The translations under genes and the position numbers were made by a program. This document shows, piece after piece, positions 7,591 through 14,176 of a stretch of DNA of 18,128 nucleotides. The notes under the pieces are model-generated. The model saw nothing but the letters and a program-made list of their open reading frames with translations. It had not been told where the DNA came from and did not search any database. The first letter of the stretch is position 1, and each line of letters begins with the position of its first letter. Source of the DNA: Sulfurimonas sp. (GTDB lineage: Bacteria > Campylobacterota > Campylobacteria > Campylobacterales > Sulfurimonadaceae); contig JALSKR010000095.1 of assembly GCA_026988735.1 (NCBI GenBank), positions 1-18,128 of the forward strand. Direction: 5' to 3'.

Positions 7591-8009
7591 TCTCACTCTT
7601 TTATATAATATTTTTTGTATTGTATGACAGTCTGGGCACTATTTATCCGTTTTTACCCCCAATGCTGACACTTTTGTACATACTTTTTGCCAGAGCTCTT
7701 GACAAAGATGATGCACTGTCTGTTTTTGTAACAGTACTTTGTCTTGTCGTCTTTGAAGCGAACTATGGTTATATCCTTTTGAGTTCAGTCGTCTACTTTT
7801 ACATACTTTACAAGATTATTATGCCAAAAATTGTAAAAAACTCAAATTGCAGTATATGTATTCGTGCTGCAACAGTCACACTTGTCTACCTCGGCTATTT
7901 CTTGTTTCTGACATTACTGTCAAATATTTTTTTATTACCGGCACCAAATATTAATTACTATATAGTATACTATATAGTAATTGAATTCTTTTTAATAGGT
8001 CTGTTATGA
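7557..8009 (+). CDS. Membrane protein upstream of mrdA, possible MreD
   Basis: A 150-residue, strongly hydrophobic protein with four to five membrane segments (about residues 11-29, 33-45, 55-72, 74-90, 103-125 and 130-149) and few charged residues except around K-D-D and K-I-V-K. Size, topology and the ATGA overlap with mrdA (PBP2) fit the rod-shape protein MreD, which in many bacteria sits directly before mrdA. I see no decisive motif, so the MreD call is inference from context. The start ATG 7557 overlaps the previous gene by 34 bases; no later start keeps the first helix. Its 3' end contains a perfect 30-bp palindrome. Confidence 0.7.
   Translation: MQRSISHQKPVISLFYIIFFVLYDSLGTIYPFLPPMLTLLYILFARALDKDDALSVFVTVLCLVVFEANYGYILLSSVVYFYILYKIIMPKIVKNSNCSICIRAATVTLVYLGYFLFLTLLSNIFLLPAPNINYYIVYYIVIEFFLIGLL
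7953..7982. repeat. Perfect 30-bp palindrome made of two tandem 12-bp palindromes
   Basis: Two adjacent copies of TACTATATAGTA (7956-7967 and 7968-7979), each itself palindromic, flanked by AAT and ATT, give a gapless 15+15 palindrome. It lies within the last codons of the MreD-like gene, encoding two Y-Y-I-V repeats, and ends 23 bases before the mrdA ATG. Confidence 0.95.
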
Positions 8010-9793
8010 AAATAAAATTTATTATTTTTGTATTTATATCAATCTGGCTGGCGCTCATTGTACGTGTCTTTTCTTTAGCCATTGAGTCAAACAGTTACTA
8101 CAGCAGACTCTCTTTGCAAAACACAATCAAGCATGAACAGATAGCACCTGTCAGAGGTGAAATAATTGACAGAAACAATCGTCCTATAGCAATTAACCAA
8201 CTTGGTTTTAAAATAGAACTTGCGCCTCATTTGTTGTTAAAAAAAAATAGAAATGAGTTTGATGATGCAATTGCTTTTTTACTCAAAGCATTTCCTGATT
8301 TGGACAAAGAAAAAATTATTAAAAACTACAGAAAAAAAGACTCCTACTATAATCATAATTTTATAGATGTTGTCCACTTTGTACCGTATGAAAAAATGAT
8401 GCCGGTTTATTCTATGTTAAACCTTCGTAAAAACATTAAAGTTCTTCCTGCGCCCAAAAGGTACTATCCGTACAAAAATATTGCTGCACATATGATAGGC
8501 TATGTTTCTCGCGCAAATCAAAAAGATATTGACAAAGATCCTCTGCTTGATCTTATAGGCTACACTGGAAAGACAGGTCTTGAAAAATACTACAACTCCT
8601 ATCTGCAGGGTGCACCGGGAGTAAAAAAGATAAAAGTCAATGCGAACAATCAAGAAGTTGAAGAGTTGAGTTATACAAGTCCAGATGAAGAAAGAAAACT
8701 CAAACTCACACTTGATATGGAATTGCAAAAATATATAACAAAACTTTTTAAAGGCAAGGTCGGTGCAGTAATCGTTATGAATGTTGACGGTTCCATTTTG
8801 GCTGCCGGGAGCTTTCCGAATTATGATTTAAATATTTTTGTCTCCGGAATGTCTTATAAAATGTATGATGAACTTTCATCAAGTCTTGATCATCCATTTA
8901 CAAACAAAATGACACACGGGCTCTATCCTCCAGGATCGACTATCAAACCTCTTTTAGGACTTTTGTATATAACGACGGATCTCAATGAACACTGGAGTGT
9001 TGATTGTCGTTCAAACCTTAAGTTAGGTGGAAGAACTTTTCGATGCTGGAAGAAAAAAGGACACAGGCATACCAACATAACAAAAGCCATACGAGAGAGT
9101 TGTGATGACTTTTTTTATAAAGGAAGTTTGGTTTTAGGCAATAAAAAAATGAGTGCAGGGTTAAAGCGTTATGGTTTTGGCAAAAAAACAGGCATAGATT
9201 TACCCAATGAATTTATTGGAGTTGTTCCCTCCCGTGAATGGAAACTTAGAAAGTATCATAAAATATGGAATATCGGTGAAACGGCCAACATGGCAATCGG
9301 ACAGGGTGATTTTCTTGTAACCCCTATACAAATTGCTCGAGAAACTGCACTGATGGCGACAGGAAAATTACCTACTCCGCATTTTGTTTCTATGATTGGA
9401 GATAAAAAATATAAAATTACCTATAAAAATGTACTCAATAAAGTTGAATTAAAAAAACTTCCTATCATTCAAAAAGCGATGTATCAGGTATGTAATTCTC
9501 CTCATGGAACTGCTACAAATTATGTGCATACAAAAGTAAAAATAGCAGGTAAGACTGGAACAGCACAGGTTATAGGAATCAAACAGGATATTTTAAAAAG
9601 AAAGCAGGAACATGAACTCTCTTACTATAAAAGATCACATGCATGGTTCACAAGCTATGGACCGTATAAACATCCCCAGTATATCGTTACTGTTATGGTA
9701 GAACACGGTGGGCACGGTGGGCATGCAGCAGGTTCCATTGTTTCTGACATATATAACAGGCTTTTAGAGCTTGGATACATCAAAAAAAAATAA
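8006..9793 (+). CDS. mrdA: Penicillin-binding protein 2, peptidoglycan transpeptidase
   Basis: Class B PBP that cross-links peptidoglycan during cell elongation. It is 595 residues, with an N-terminal membrane anchor (about 4-26), a dimerisation/pedestal region with R-G-E-I-I-D-R-N (about 50-57), and a transpeptidase domain. Catalytic motifs are S311-T-I-K314, S365-C-D367 (an SxD form) and K516-T-G-T519-A-Q. G-Y-T-G-K-T-G-L-E and the C-terminal E-H-G-G-H-G-G-H segment are typical of PBP2 rather than FtsI. The ATGA overlap with the MreD-like gene and only a weak TAGG before the ATG suggest translational coupling. It ends the operon, 17 bases from the convergent antiporter gene, with no clear terminator hairpin. 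Confidence 0.96.
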   Translation: MKIKFIIFVFISIWLALIVRVFSLAIESNSYYSRLSLQNTIKHEQIAPVRGEIIDRNNRPIAINQLGFKIELAPHLLLKKNRNEFDDAIAFLLKAFPDLDKEKIIKNYRKKDSYYNHNFIDVVHFVPYEKMMPVYSMLNLRKNIKVLPAPKRYYPYKNIAAHMIGYVSRANQKDIDKDPLLDLIGYTGKTGLEKYYNSYLQGAPGVKKIKVNANNQEVEELSYTSPDEERKLKLTLDMELQKYITKLFKGKVGAVIVMNVDGSILAAGSFPNYDLNIFVSGMSYKMYDELSSSLDHPFTNKMTHGLYPPGSTIKPLLGLLYITTDLNEHWSVDCRSNLKLGGRTFRCWKKKGHRHTNITKAIRESCDDFFYKGSLVLGNKKMSAGLKRYGFGKKTGIDLPNEFIGVVPSREWKLRKYHKIWNIGETANMAIGQGDFLVTPIQIARETALMATGKLPTPHFVSMIGDKKYKITYKNVLNKVELKKLPIIQKAMYQVCNSPHGTATNYVHTKVKIAGKTGTAQVIGIKQDILKRKQEHELSYYKRSHAWFTSYGPYKHPQYIVTVMVEHGGHGGHAAGSIVSDIYNRLLELGYIKKK

Positions 9794-9810
9794 GGGCAGC
9801 TCTATAACTT

Positions 9811-10740
9811 TTATGCAAAAGAATTTTGAATAAAAAGTGCTAAAATTATCAGAAGAAATATACCACCGGCTTTGTTGTAAAGTTTATTTGCCAAAACAAA
9901 AAGCAAAGCAATGGATGCCGCCGCCAAAATGAGCATATCAAACTTTGTAGCTGCCAGATTGACACTGAGTGGATTCAAAAGTGCCGCACCGCCCAAAACC
10001 ATAGAAAAGTTGGCTACATTAGAGCCGATGATATTTCCTATACTCATCTCAGCATTTCCTTTTTTTACTGCTACAAGAGAGACAACTAGTTCTGGCAAAG
10101 AAGTACCCAAAGAGATTAAAAACAGACCGATAATCCACTCACTTACATGTAAACTTCTTGCGATACTTGTACCGCTTTCAACAACAAAATTCGCGCCTCC
10201 GATTGTTAAAACAAAACCGATGCCCAGCAGTACAGCACTTTTTGACCAGTTGAATTTTTCTTTTTCCAATGTTTCGTCAATTTCAATTTCAAGTTCTTCT
10301 TTATTACTTGAAAATAAAAATATAAGATATGAAACCATCATAAGTAAAAACAGAGCACCGTCAATACGGCTGATTTTTCCATCAAGTGTCATAATAAAAA
10401 AGATAACCAAAGGAACAATAACCCATGCGCTGTCTTTTGAAAAAAGGTCTCTGTCCGGATTCATTGATTTTGCTATCATGAAAACGACACCCAAAACCAA
10501 AGTAATGTTAAAAATTACACTTCCTACAACATTGGCAACAGCCATATCACTTTTTCCGTGAGCTGAAGCTACCATTGATGCTGCCATTTCAGGTAAAGAT
10601 GTTCCAAAAGCCACCAAAGTTGCACCGATGACAAAGTGTGAAATGTTAAAATGCAGTGCAATTCTCTCCGACTCTTTAATAATAAAATCTGCTCCGTAAA
10701 TCAAAGCAGCCATTGCCGCTATAAATATAATATAATCCAT
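9811..10740 (-). CDS. Calcium/sodium antiporter, CaCA family (YrbG-like)
   Basis: Inner-membrane cation exchanger of 309 residues with about ten helices in two inverted halves. The two alpha repeats are present: G-A-T-L-V-A-F-G-T-S-L-P-E-M with N-V-V-G-S-V-I-F-N in the first half, and G-L-F-L-I-S-L-G-T-S-L-P-E-L with N-I-I-G-S-N-V-A-N in the second. The paired G-T-S-L-P-E motifs hold the ion-binding glutamates. An acidic cytoplasmic loop (E-E-L-E-I-E-I-D-E-T-L-E) joins the halves. ATG 10740 is preceded by AAGGAT inside the last codons of ybeY, which ends two bases upstream, so ybeY and this gene form an operon. Ion specificity (Ca2+, Na+ or K+) is family knowledge only. Confidence 0.93.
   Translation of the reverse strand: MDYIIFIAAMAALIYGADFIIKESERIALHFNISHFVIGATLVAFGTSLPEMAASMVASAHGKSDMAVANVVGSVIFNITLVLGVVFMIAKSMNPDRDLFSKDSAWVIVPLVIFFIMTLDGKISRIDGALFLLMMVSYLIFLFSSNKEELEIEIDETLEKEKFNWSKSAVLLGIGFVLTIGGANFVVESGTSIARSLHVSEWIIGLFLISLGTSLPELVVSLVAVKKGNAEMSIGNIIGSNVANFSMVLGGAALLNPLSVNLAATKFDMLILAAASIALLFVLANKLYNKAGGIFLLIILALFIQNSFA
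10143..10152. repeat. TTACATGTAA palindrome, copy 5 (antiporter)
   Basis: Exact match within the only minus-strand gene that carries one; read Leu-His-Val on the coding strand. Confidence 0.9.
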
Positions 10741-10742
10741 TT

Positions 10743-11162
10743 TTATCCTTGTGTTCTTATTATTAAACTTTCAGGGAGCGCAAACTCATTGATGAGCCGT
10801 TCCTCTTCCTGCCGCATTTGACCATCATCAGTTTCATGATTATATCCAAGCAAATGTAAAAGACCGTGTATAAAAAGGAGTGTAAATTCATCTTCTTGTG
10901 TATGATTAAACTCTTTTGCTTTTTCGCGTACCAGGTCATAAGAAACAACAATACTTCCAAGTGGACTCATAGGCATCTCTTCATAGGGAAAACTGAGTAC
11001 ATCGGTTGGTTTGTCTATATTTCTATACTCTTTATTTATTTGTTGTATTTCATCATTTGTAGTAATGATAAGTTCTATATCTTTGTTGGTTATACTTGAA
11101 GCAATTTTTTGGAGCAGTGTGTTGTTTACTTCAAAAGAAGTTTTGTTGTCAATATCTATCAT
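10743..11162 (-). CDS. ybeY: Endoribonuclease YbeY
   Basis: Zinc-dependent single-strand endoribonuclease in 16S rRNA maturation and ribosome quality control. From ATG 11162 it has 139 residues. The metal motif H-G-L-L-H-L-L-G-Y-N-H (HxxxHxxxxxH) is intact near the C-terminus, preceded by the family segment N-K-E-Y-R-N-I-D-K-P-T-D-V-L-S-F-P. An in-frame TTG at 11198 would add 12 residues, but that TTG falls on a predicted -35 element. The usual YbeY start M-I-x-I-D-N fits ATG 11162. If the promoter is used, the message would be nearly leaderless. The antiporter gene follows in the same transcript. Confidence 0.93.
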   Translation of the reverse strand: MIDIDNKTSFEVNNTLLQKIASSITNKDIELIITTNDEIQQINKEYRNIDKPTDVLSFPYEEMPMSPLGSIVVSYDLVREKAKEFNHTQEDEFTLLFIHGLLHLLGYNHETDDGQMRQEEERLINEFALPESLIIRTQG

Positions 11163-11169
11163 AAGTGGA

Positions 11170-11198
11170 ATTATAGCAGATGAGAAAACATCTGCCAA
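11170..11198 (-). promoter_or_regulatory. Predicted promoter of ybeY with an inverted repeat in its spacer
   Basis: On the minus strand TTGGCA (11198-11193) is followed after exactly 17 bases by TATAAT (11175-11170). This is close to the sigma-70 consensus. The ATG of ybeY begins 7 bases after the -10, so the transcript start would fall on or next to the start codon. A perfect inverted repeat GCAGATG-N6-CATCTGC (11176-11195) fills the spacer and touches the -35. Confidence 0.6.
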
Positions 11199-11212
11199 GA
11201 AAGAGGAGAAAT

Positions 11213-11392
11213 TTAACCTGTAATATTAAGATTGCTTCCTACACCTGTTTTTTGTGCCGTCATCTGTTTTGACTGTTCCTGTGCACTTTGAAGAATCTTT
11301 TCTATCTGCTGTGCTTGCACATCCTGTGCTTTTTTCATAATATCTGTTTGTCCCAGCCCTGACGAAGTTTGTGTTGAAGATGATACTTCCAT
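11213..11392 (-). CDS. YjfB-like putative motility protein
   Basis: Small soluble protein of 59 residues. The sequence is polar and helical, with D-I-M-K-K-A-Q-D-V-Q-A-Q-Q-I-E-K-I-L-Q-S in the middle and G-S-N-L-N-I-T-G at the end. This pattern (V-x-K-K-A-x-D then L-x-Q-S then a Gly-rich N-x-D/N-I end) resembles the YjfB family labelled putative motility protein; function in that family is not firmly known. The start ATG 11392 has a perfect AGGAGG (plus-strand 11398-11403) five bases upstream, so a longer reading frame starting at 11470 is rejected. It is the first gene of a possible unit with ybeY and the antiporter, and is divergent from queC. Confidence 0.7.
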   Translation of the reverse strand: MEVSSSTQTSSGLGQTDIMKKAQDVQAQQIEKILQSAQEQSKQMTAQKTGVGSNLNITG

Positions 11393-11432
11393 AACTTCCT
11401 CCTTGTTTGAAATACTAAAGTATATAACACTT

Positions 11433-11450
11433 ATGGTAAAATTGTACCAT
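11433..11450. promoter_or_regulatory. Overlapping divergent extended -10 elements at the queC start
   Basis: The inverted repeat ATGGTA-AAATTG-TACCAT contains TGGTAAAAT read rightward (11434-11442) and TGGTACAAT read leftward (11449-11441). Both fit the extended -10 form TGnTATAAT. The rightward one would start transcription at about the queC ATG (11449). The leftward one would give about a 42-base leader for the YjfB-like gene. Confidence 0.45.
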
Positions 11451-12132
11451 GAAAAAAGAAAATAACACAAATAAAAAAGCTGTTTGCATAATGAGCGGAG
11501 GGATGGACTCTACTCTAAGTGCCTATATGATGCAAAATGCAGGCTATGAAATTATAGCGGTTCATTTCAATTATGACCAGAGAACACAGGCAAAAGAGCT
11601 TGCATGTTTTGAAAATATATGTCAAAGTTTACATGTAAAGCAAAAATATATTTTAAATTTGGACTTTTTTAAACAACTTGGTGCTTCTGCACTGACAGAC
11701 ACAAGCATAGAAGTACCTACAGACGGAGTAGAAGAGGGTGTTCCGGTAACTTATGTACCTTTTAGAAACGGAATCTTTCTCTCTATGGCCGCAGCAATAG
11801 CTGAAAAAGAGGGAGCAGAGGCAATCAGTATAGGTGTTGTTGAAGAAGACAGCAGCGGGTATCCGGATTGTAGAGAAGAGTATATACAGGCTATGCAAAA
11901 AGCAATTAATTTAGGTACAAAAGATGACACCAATATAGAGATAAAAATGCCGCTGGTGCATCTTAAAAAATCTCAAATCGTACAAGAGGCATTGAATTTA
12001 GATGTTCCGCTGGAGCTTACTTGGAGTTGCTATAAAAACGAAGACAAAGCCTGTGGTGTATGTGACAGCTGCAGACTCCGGCTCAATGGTTTTGAAAAAG
12101 CAGGAGTGCATGACCCAATTCCTTATGCATAA
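11449..12132 (+). CDS. queC: 7-cyano-7-deazaguanine synthase
   Basis: Queuosine and preQ0 pathway enzyme that converts 7-carboxy-7-deazaguanine to preQ0 with ATP and ammonia. It is 227 residues. The PP-loop S-G-G-M-D-S is at about residues 16-21. Further family segments are H-F-N-Y-D-Q-R-T and [10 protein letters not shown]. The zinc site is near the C-terminus: [15 protein letters not shown]. The N-terminus is lengthened by a polar K-K-E-N-N-T-N. No ribosome binding site precedes ATG 11449, which may be used as a leaderless start. The rest of the pathway is not in the window. The end lies near, and overlaps, the start of the YgjP-like gene. Confidence 0.95.
   Translation: MKKENNTNKKAVCIMSGGMDSTLSAYMMQNAGYEIIAVHFNYDQRTQAKELACFENICQSLHVKQKYILNLDFFKQLGASALTDTSIEVPTDGVEEGVPVTYVPFRNGIFLSMAAAIAEKEGAEAISIGVVEEDSSGYPDCREEYIQAMQKAINLGTKDDTNIEIKMPLVHLKKSQIVQEALNLDVPLELTWSCYKNEDKACGVCDSCRLRLNGFEKAGVHDPIPYA
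11629..11638. repeat. TTACATGTAA palindrome, copy 6 (queC)
   Basis: Exact match, read Leu-His-Val-Lys; extends to a 12-base palindrome with one more T and A. Confidence 0.9.
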
Positions 12133-12787
12133 AACCATTACATGTAAAGAGTTGTGTGCTACACTCATTTATGCACCAAAACTCAAACACAGCTATATAC
12201 GGGTACATCATGATTCAAGTATAGTGATAAAGACACCCTGTAAACAAGAACGCTATGCTGTAGATTTTTTTCATGAAAAAGAGTCATGGATCCGAAAACA
12301 GTTGCATAAAAATTCTTTGCACAAAACATTACATGTAAACCTTGAAGATGAAGTGCTGCTCTTTGGTGAAATTTACAGTATAGACAGTGACGAAGCACAG
12401 TACTTACGAAAAAAACTGCAGCGTCTGCAAACATCAAACAAGACAAAAGTTTTGTCTGCGTATGATAATTTTTATAAATACATGGCACAGGAGTATCTGC
12501 CGCAAAGAGTCAGATATTTTGCGGATATTATGCATCTGGAGTACAAAACCTTAAAGTTCAGAAAAATGAAAAGCAGATGGGGAAGCTGTAGTTCTGCAAA
12601 AATAATTACACTTAATACCCAACTGATAAAAGTGCATAAAGAGCTGATAGATTATGTGATAGTCCACGAACTCGCACATCTTGTCCATATGAACCATTCA
12701 AAAGATTTTCATGACCTGGTCGAAAACTATTTACCTGATGCAAAAAACTTAAGAACAAAACTCAAAAATATCCACCTATCTTCGTAA
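12110..12787 (+). CDS. YgjP-type zinc metallopeptidase (DUF45, SprT-related fold)
   Basis: A 225-residue protein with the zinc-binding motif H-E-L-A-H followed by H-x-x-x-F-H (N-H-S-K-D-F-H), preceded by K-S-R-W-G-S-C-S-S and T-L-N-T-Q-L-I, which are hallmarks of the YgjP/DUF45 family. Substrates are not known for this family. ATG 12110 lies just after AGGAG (spacing only three bases); ATG 12125 is an alternative start. A longer frame from 12002 runs inside queC and looks like shadow coding. It overlaps queC by 23 bases, indicating cotranscription. Its 3' end overlaps the convergent glycoside hydrolase gene by 12 bases. It carries two TTACATGTAA palindromes. Confidence 0.88.
   Translation: MTQFLMHKTITCKELCATLIYAPKLKHSYIRVHHDSSIVIKTPCKQERYAVDFFHEKESWIRKQLHKNSLHKTLHVNLEDEVLLFGEIYSIDSDEAQYLRKKLQRLQTSNKTKVLSAYDNFYKYMAQEYLPQRVRYFADIMHLEYKTLKFRKMKSRWGSCSSAKIITLNTQLIKVHKELIDYVIVHELAHLVHMNHSKDFHDLVENYLPDAKNLRTKLKNIHLSS
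12138..12147. repeat. TTACATGTAA palindrome, copy 7 (YgjP-like gene, 5' end)
   Basis: Exact match, read Ile-Thr-Cys-Lys near residue 10; six bases after the queC stop. Confidence 0.9.
12329..12338. repeat. TTACATGTAA palindrome, copy 8 (YgjP-like gene)
   Basis: Exact match, read Leu-His-Val-Asn, 191 bases after copy 7; the closest pair in the window. Confidence 0.9.
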
Positions 12788-13993
12788 ATATGCCTGGTGA
12801 TATTTGCTTGAAGGAGACCAGAGCATCCATCCGTTTGTACCTATATCGTCTGCTGCTCGTATTTGCGCCTGTACTTCTTCTCTTTTGTACTCTTTTTTTG
12901 AAGCAGTGTAATCTCTAAAATACTGTAGCCAAGGGCGTACTCTATTGCTTGGAATTCTGTCTTGAATCTTTTTTATGCTTCGATAGACAACTTCATAGGG
13001 ATGTTTTGCCGGATATTTAAAATAAAAAGAACCGCTTGAAAAGCCTGAAGGATAAAGCATAGGGCATAAATAGTCCGCATGCTTTGCGAGTGATGTCACA
13101 GTCTGACCAATCCCATTGTCATCTTTTGCCCAGCAAATATTTCCATAGGTATCAACAGAAATGAAAACACCATATTTTTTTAATCGTTTTTGTGCCTTTT
13201 GTAAAAACCGCTCTATTGTTTTTATCCGGTTTGGCTGTGTGCTTTGTTGACAAAACTGCAAGCCTTTTTTTGCAGGAAAACGAATATAGTCAAAGTTGAT
13301 TTCATCATAACCGACTTTTGCAGCTTCTTCGGCAATAGATATGGCATAATTGTGTGCACGTTTGTCAAAAGGGTCCACCCAGGCCATATTGTCATGATTT
13401 CTCCATATTTTTGTATTTTTTTTGATGGCATAGTCAATATTGTGAGAAGCCTGCAGTTCATCTTTAAAGGTGACAATTCTGGCAATAGTATAAATGTGTC
13501 TCTCTTTCATGGTCTTTATAAATTTTTCAATATCTCTGTTTGTCCGCTGTTTGTATGCACCATATTCATTTGCCTGCTTAAAACCAGTCCAAAACTGGGT
13601 AGAACCATATTCATTTTTAACATCTACCACCACGGCATTTGCTTCTGTTGTATCTATAAGATGCAGTATTTTTTTCAGTGTACCGGAATTGTTACTGGCT
13701 CCCCAAAATGTCAGGTAAAGCGCTTTTACATGAATAGGTTCGAGTTTAAATGTAGTTGTATTTGCGTCAGATGTAAATGTATATGGTCTGTATCCGTATG
13801 CTTTGATATGATATGTTTTTTCGCCTGAATCTATAAAAAACGAACCATTCTCATCACTTTTGACAGTTGTTTTTGAGTCACTGATAAAAGCAGATACTAC
13901 CGGCTGCAGTGTTTTTTCATCTACAATTTTCCCCTCAAAAGATGCCAAAAGCAATGATGATGCACAGGAGAGTAAAAAGAGTATTTTTTTCAA
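12776..13993 (-). CDS. Exported putative glycoside hydrolase, DUF4015 type
   Basis: Predicted secreted protein of 405 residues. A signal peptide (K-K-I-L-F-L-L-S-C-A-S-S-L-L-L-A) is followed by a carboxypeptidase-regulatory-like beta domain (about residues 19-80, with G-K-I-V-D and D-E-N-G-S-F) and a TIM-barrel-like domain resembling DUF4015 putative glycosyl hydrolases: V-V-V-D-V-K-N-E-Y-G, I-A-R-I-V-T-F-K-D, W-V-D-P-F, E-I-N-F-D-Y-I-R-F-P and P-M-L-Y-P-S-G. E-x-x-F-D-Y-I-R-F-P is highly typical. The start is a TTG at 13993 preceded by GGAAGA. Another TTG at 14008 would add five residues. It has its own AT-rich upstream region. The substrate is unknown, perhaps an exopolysaccharide. Confidence 0.88.
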   Translation of the reverse strand: MKKILFLLSCASSLLLASFEGKIVDEKTLQPVVSAFISDSKTTVKSDENGSFFIDSGEKTYHIKAYGYRPYTFTSDANTTTFKLEPIHVKALYLTFWGASNNSGTLKKILHLIDTTEANAVVVDVKNEYGSTQFWTGFKQANEYGAYKQRTNRDIEKFIKTMKERHIYTIARIVTFKDELQASHNIDYAIKKNTKIWRNHDNMAWVDPFDKRAHNYAISIAEEAAKVGYDEINFDYIRFPAKKGLQFCQQSTQPNRIKTIERFLQKAQKRLKKYGVFISVDTYGNICWAKDDNGIGQTVTSLAKHADYLCPMLYPSGFSSGSFYFKYPAKHPYEVVYRSIKKIQDRIPSNRVRPWLQYFRDYTASKKEYKREEVQAQIRAADDIGTNGWMLWSPSSKYHQAYLRR

Positions 13994-14018
13994 GACAGTT
14001 TCTTCCAATATTTTTTTG

Positions 14019-14033
14019 AATAATACTATTATT
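14019..14033. repeat. Short AT inverted repeat upstream of the glycoside hydrolase gene
   Basis: AATAATA-C-TATTATT, a perfect 7-bp inverted repeat with one central base, lies 26 bases upstream of the TTG start. It may include the -10 region for that gene. Its pure AT composition makes it weak evidence for a protein site. Confidence 0.5.
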
Positions 14034-14106
14034 TAGCAAACAGTAAAGCTAAAATGGCGATTTCACATATATTATTTTGTGATTTAACTGAAATAGATGT
14101 TTTAAG

Positions 14107-14134
14107 TTGTATTTTAAATATATAGTAATACAAT
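14107..14134 (+). promoter_or_regulatory. Candidate promoter of the response regulator-kinase pair
   Basis: TTGTAT (14107-14112) and TACAAT (14129-14134) are separated by 16 bases. Transcription would start near 14141, giving a leader of about 36 bases that carries the hairpin at 14145-14163. A second -10-like TATAGT is at 14121. Confidence 0.45.
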
Positions 14135-14144
14135 TTTGTTAAGC

Positions 14145-14163
14145 AAACTGCCTAGTTTGGCAG
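14145..14163 (+). promoter_or_regulatory. Two mutually exclusive hairpins in the response regulator leader
   Basis: CTGCC (14148-14152) can pair with GGCAG (14159-14163), and AAACT (14145-14149) can pair with AGTTT (14154-14158). The two stems share bases, so only one forms at a time. The AAGGAAG ribosome binding site (14165-14171) begins one base after the first stem. Confidence 0.5.
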
Positions 14164-14176
14164 CAAGGAAGCTATA

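Noticed and set aside
9704..9721. Tandem CACGGTGGG repeat in mrdA
   Set aside because: It encodes the family-typical E-H-G-G-H-G-G segment near the PBP2 C-terminus, so protein constraint explains it.
9794..9810. Terminator between convergent mrdA and antiporter genes
   Set aside because: Only 17 bases, with no stem plus T run that I can support.
9911..10561. 216-codon open frame on the plus strand
   Set aside because: It is antisense to the antiporter gene, has no ribosome binding site, and its frame is open because of the hydrophobic codon pattern on the other strand.
11176..11195. Intrinsic terminator after the YjfB-like gene
   Set aside because: The GCAGATG/CATCTGC stem is not followed by a T run on either strand; a promoter operator is the better reading.
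11393..11448. Possible preQ1 riboswitch upstream of queC
   Set aside because: The gap is only 56 bases, no preQ1 aptamer pattern is visible, and the predicted promoter leaves no leader.
11393..11470. Longer N-terminus (26 residues) for the YjfB-like protein
   Set aside because: It would run across the queC start and divergent promoter; ATG 11392 has a perfect ribosome binding site.
12002..12109. Longer N-terminus for the YgjP-like protein
   Set aside because: This stretch overlaps the zinc-site coding part of queC in another frame and does not look like the family; ATG 12110 or 12125 fits better.
13244..13828. 194-codon open frame opposite the glycoside hydrolase gene
   Set aside because: Cysteine- and phenylalanine-rich translation typical of an antisense shadow; the opposite strand has clear domain motifs.
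14135..14176. Possible c-di-GMP riboswitch before the GGDEF-EAL gene
   Set aside because: The leader is too short and lacks the conserved aptamer core; only small alternative stems are present.
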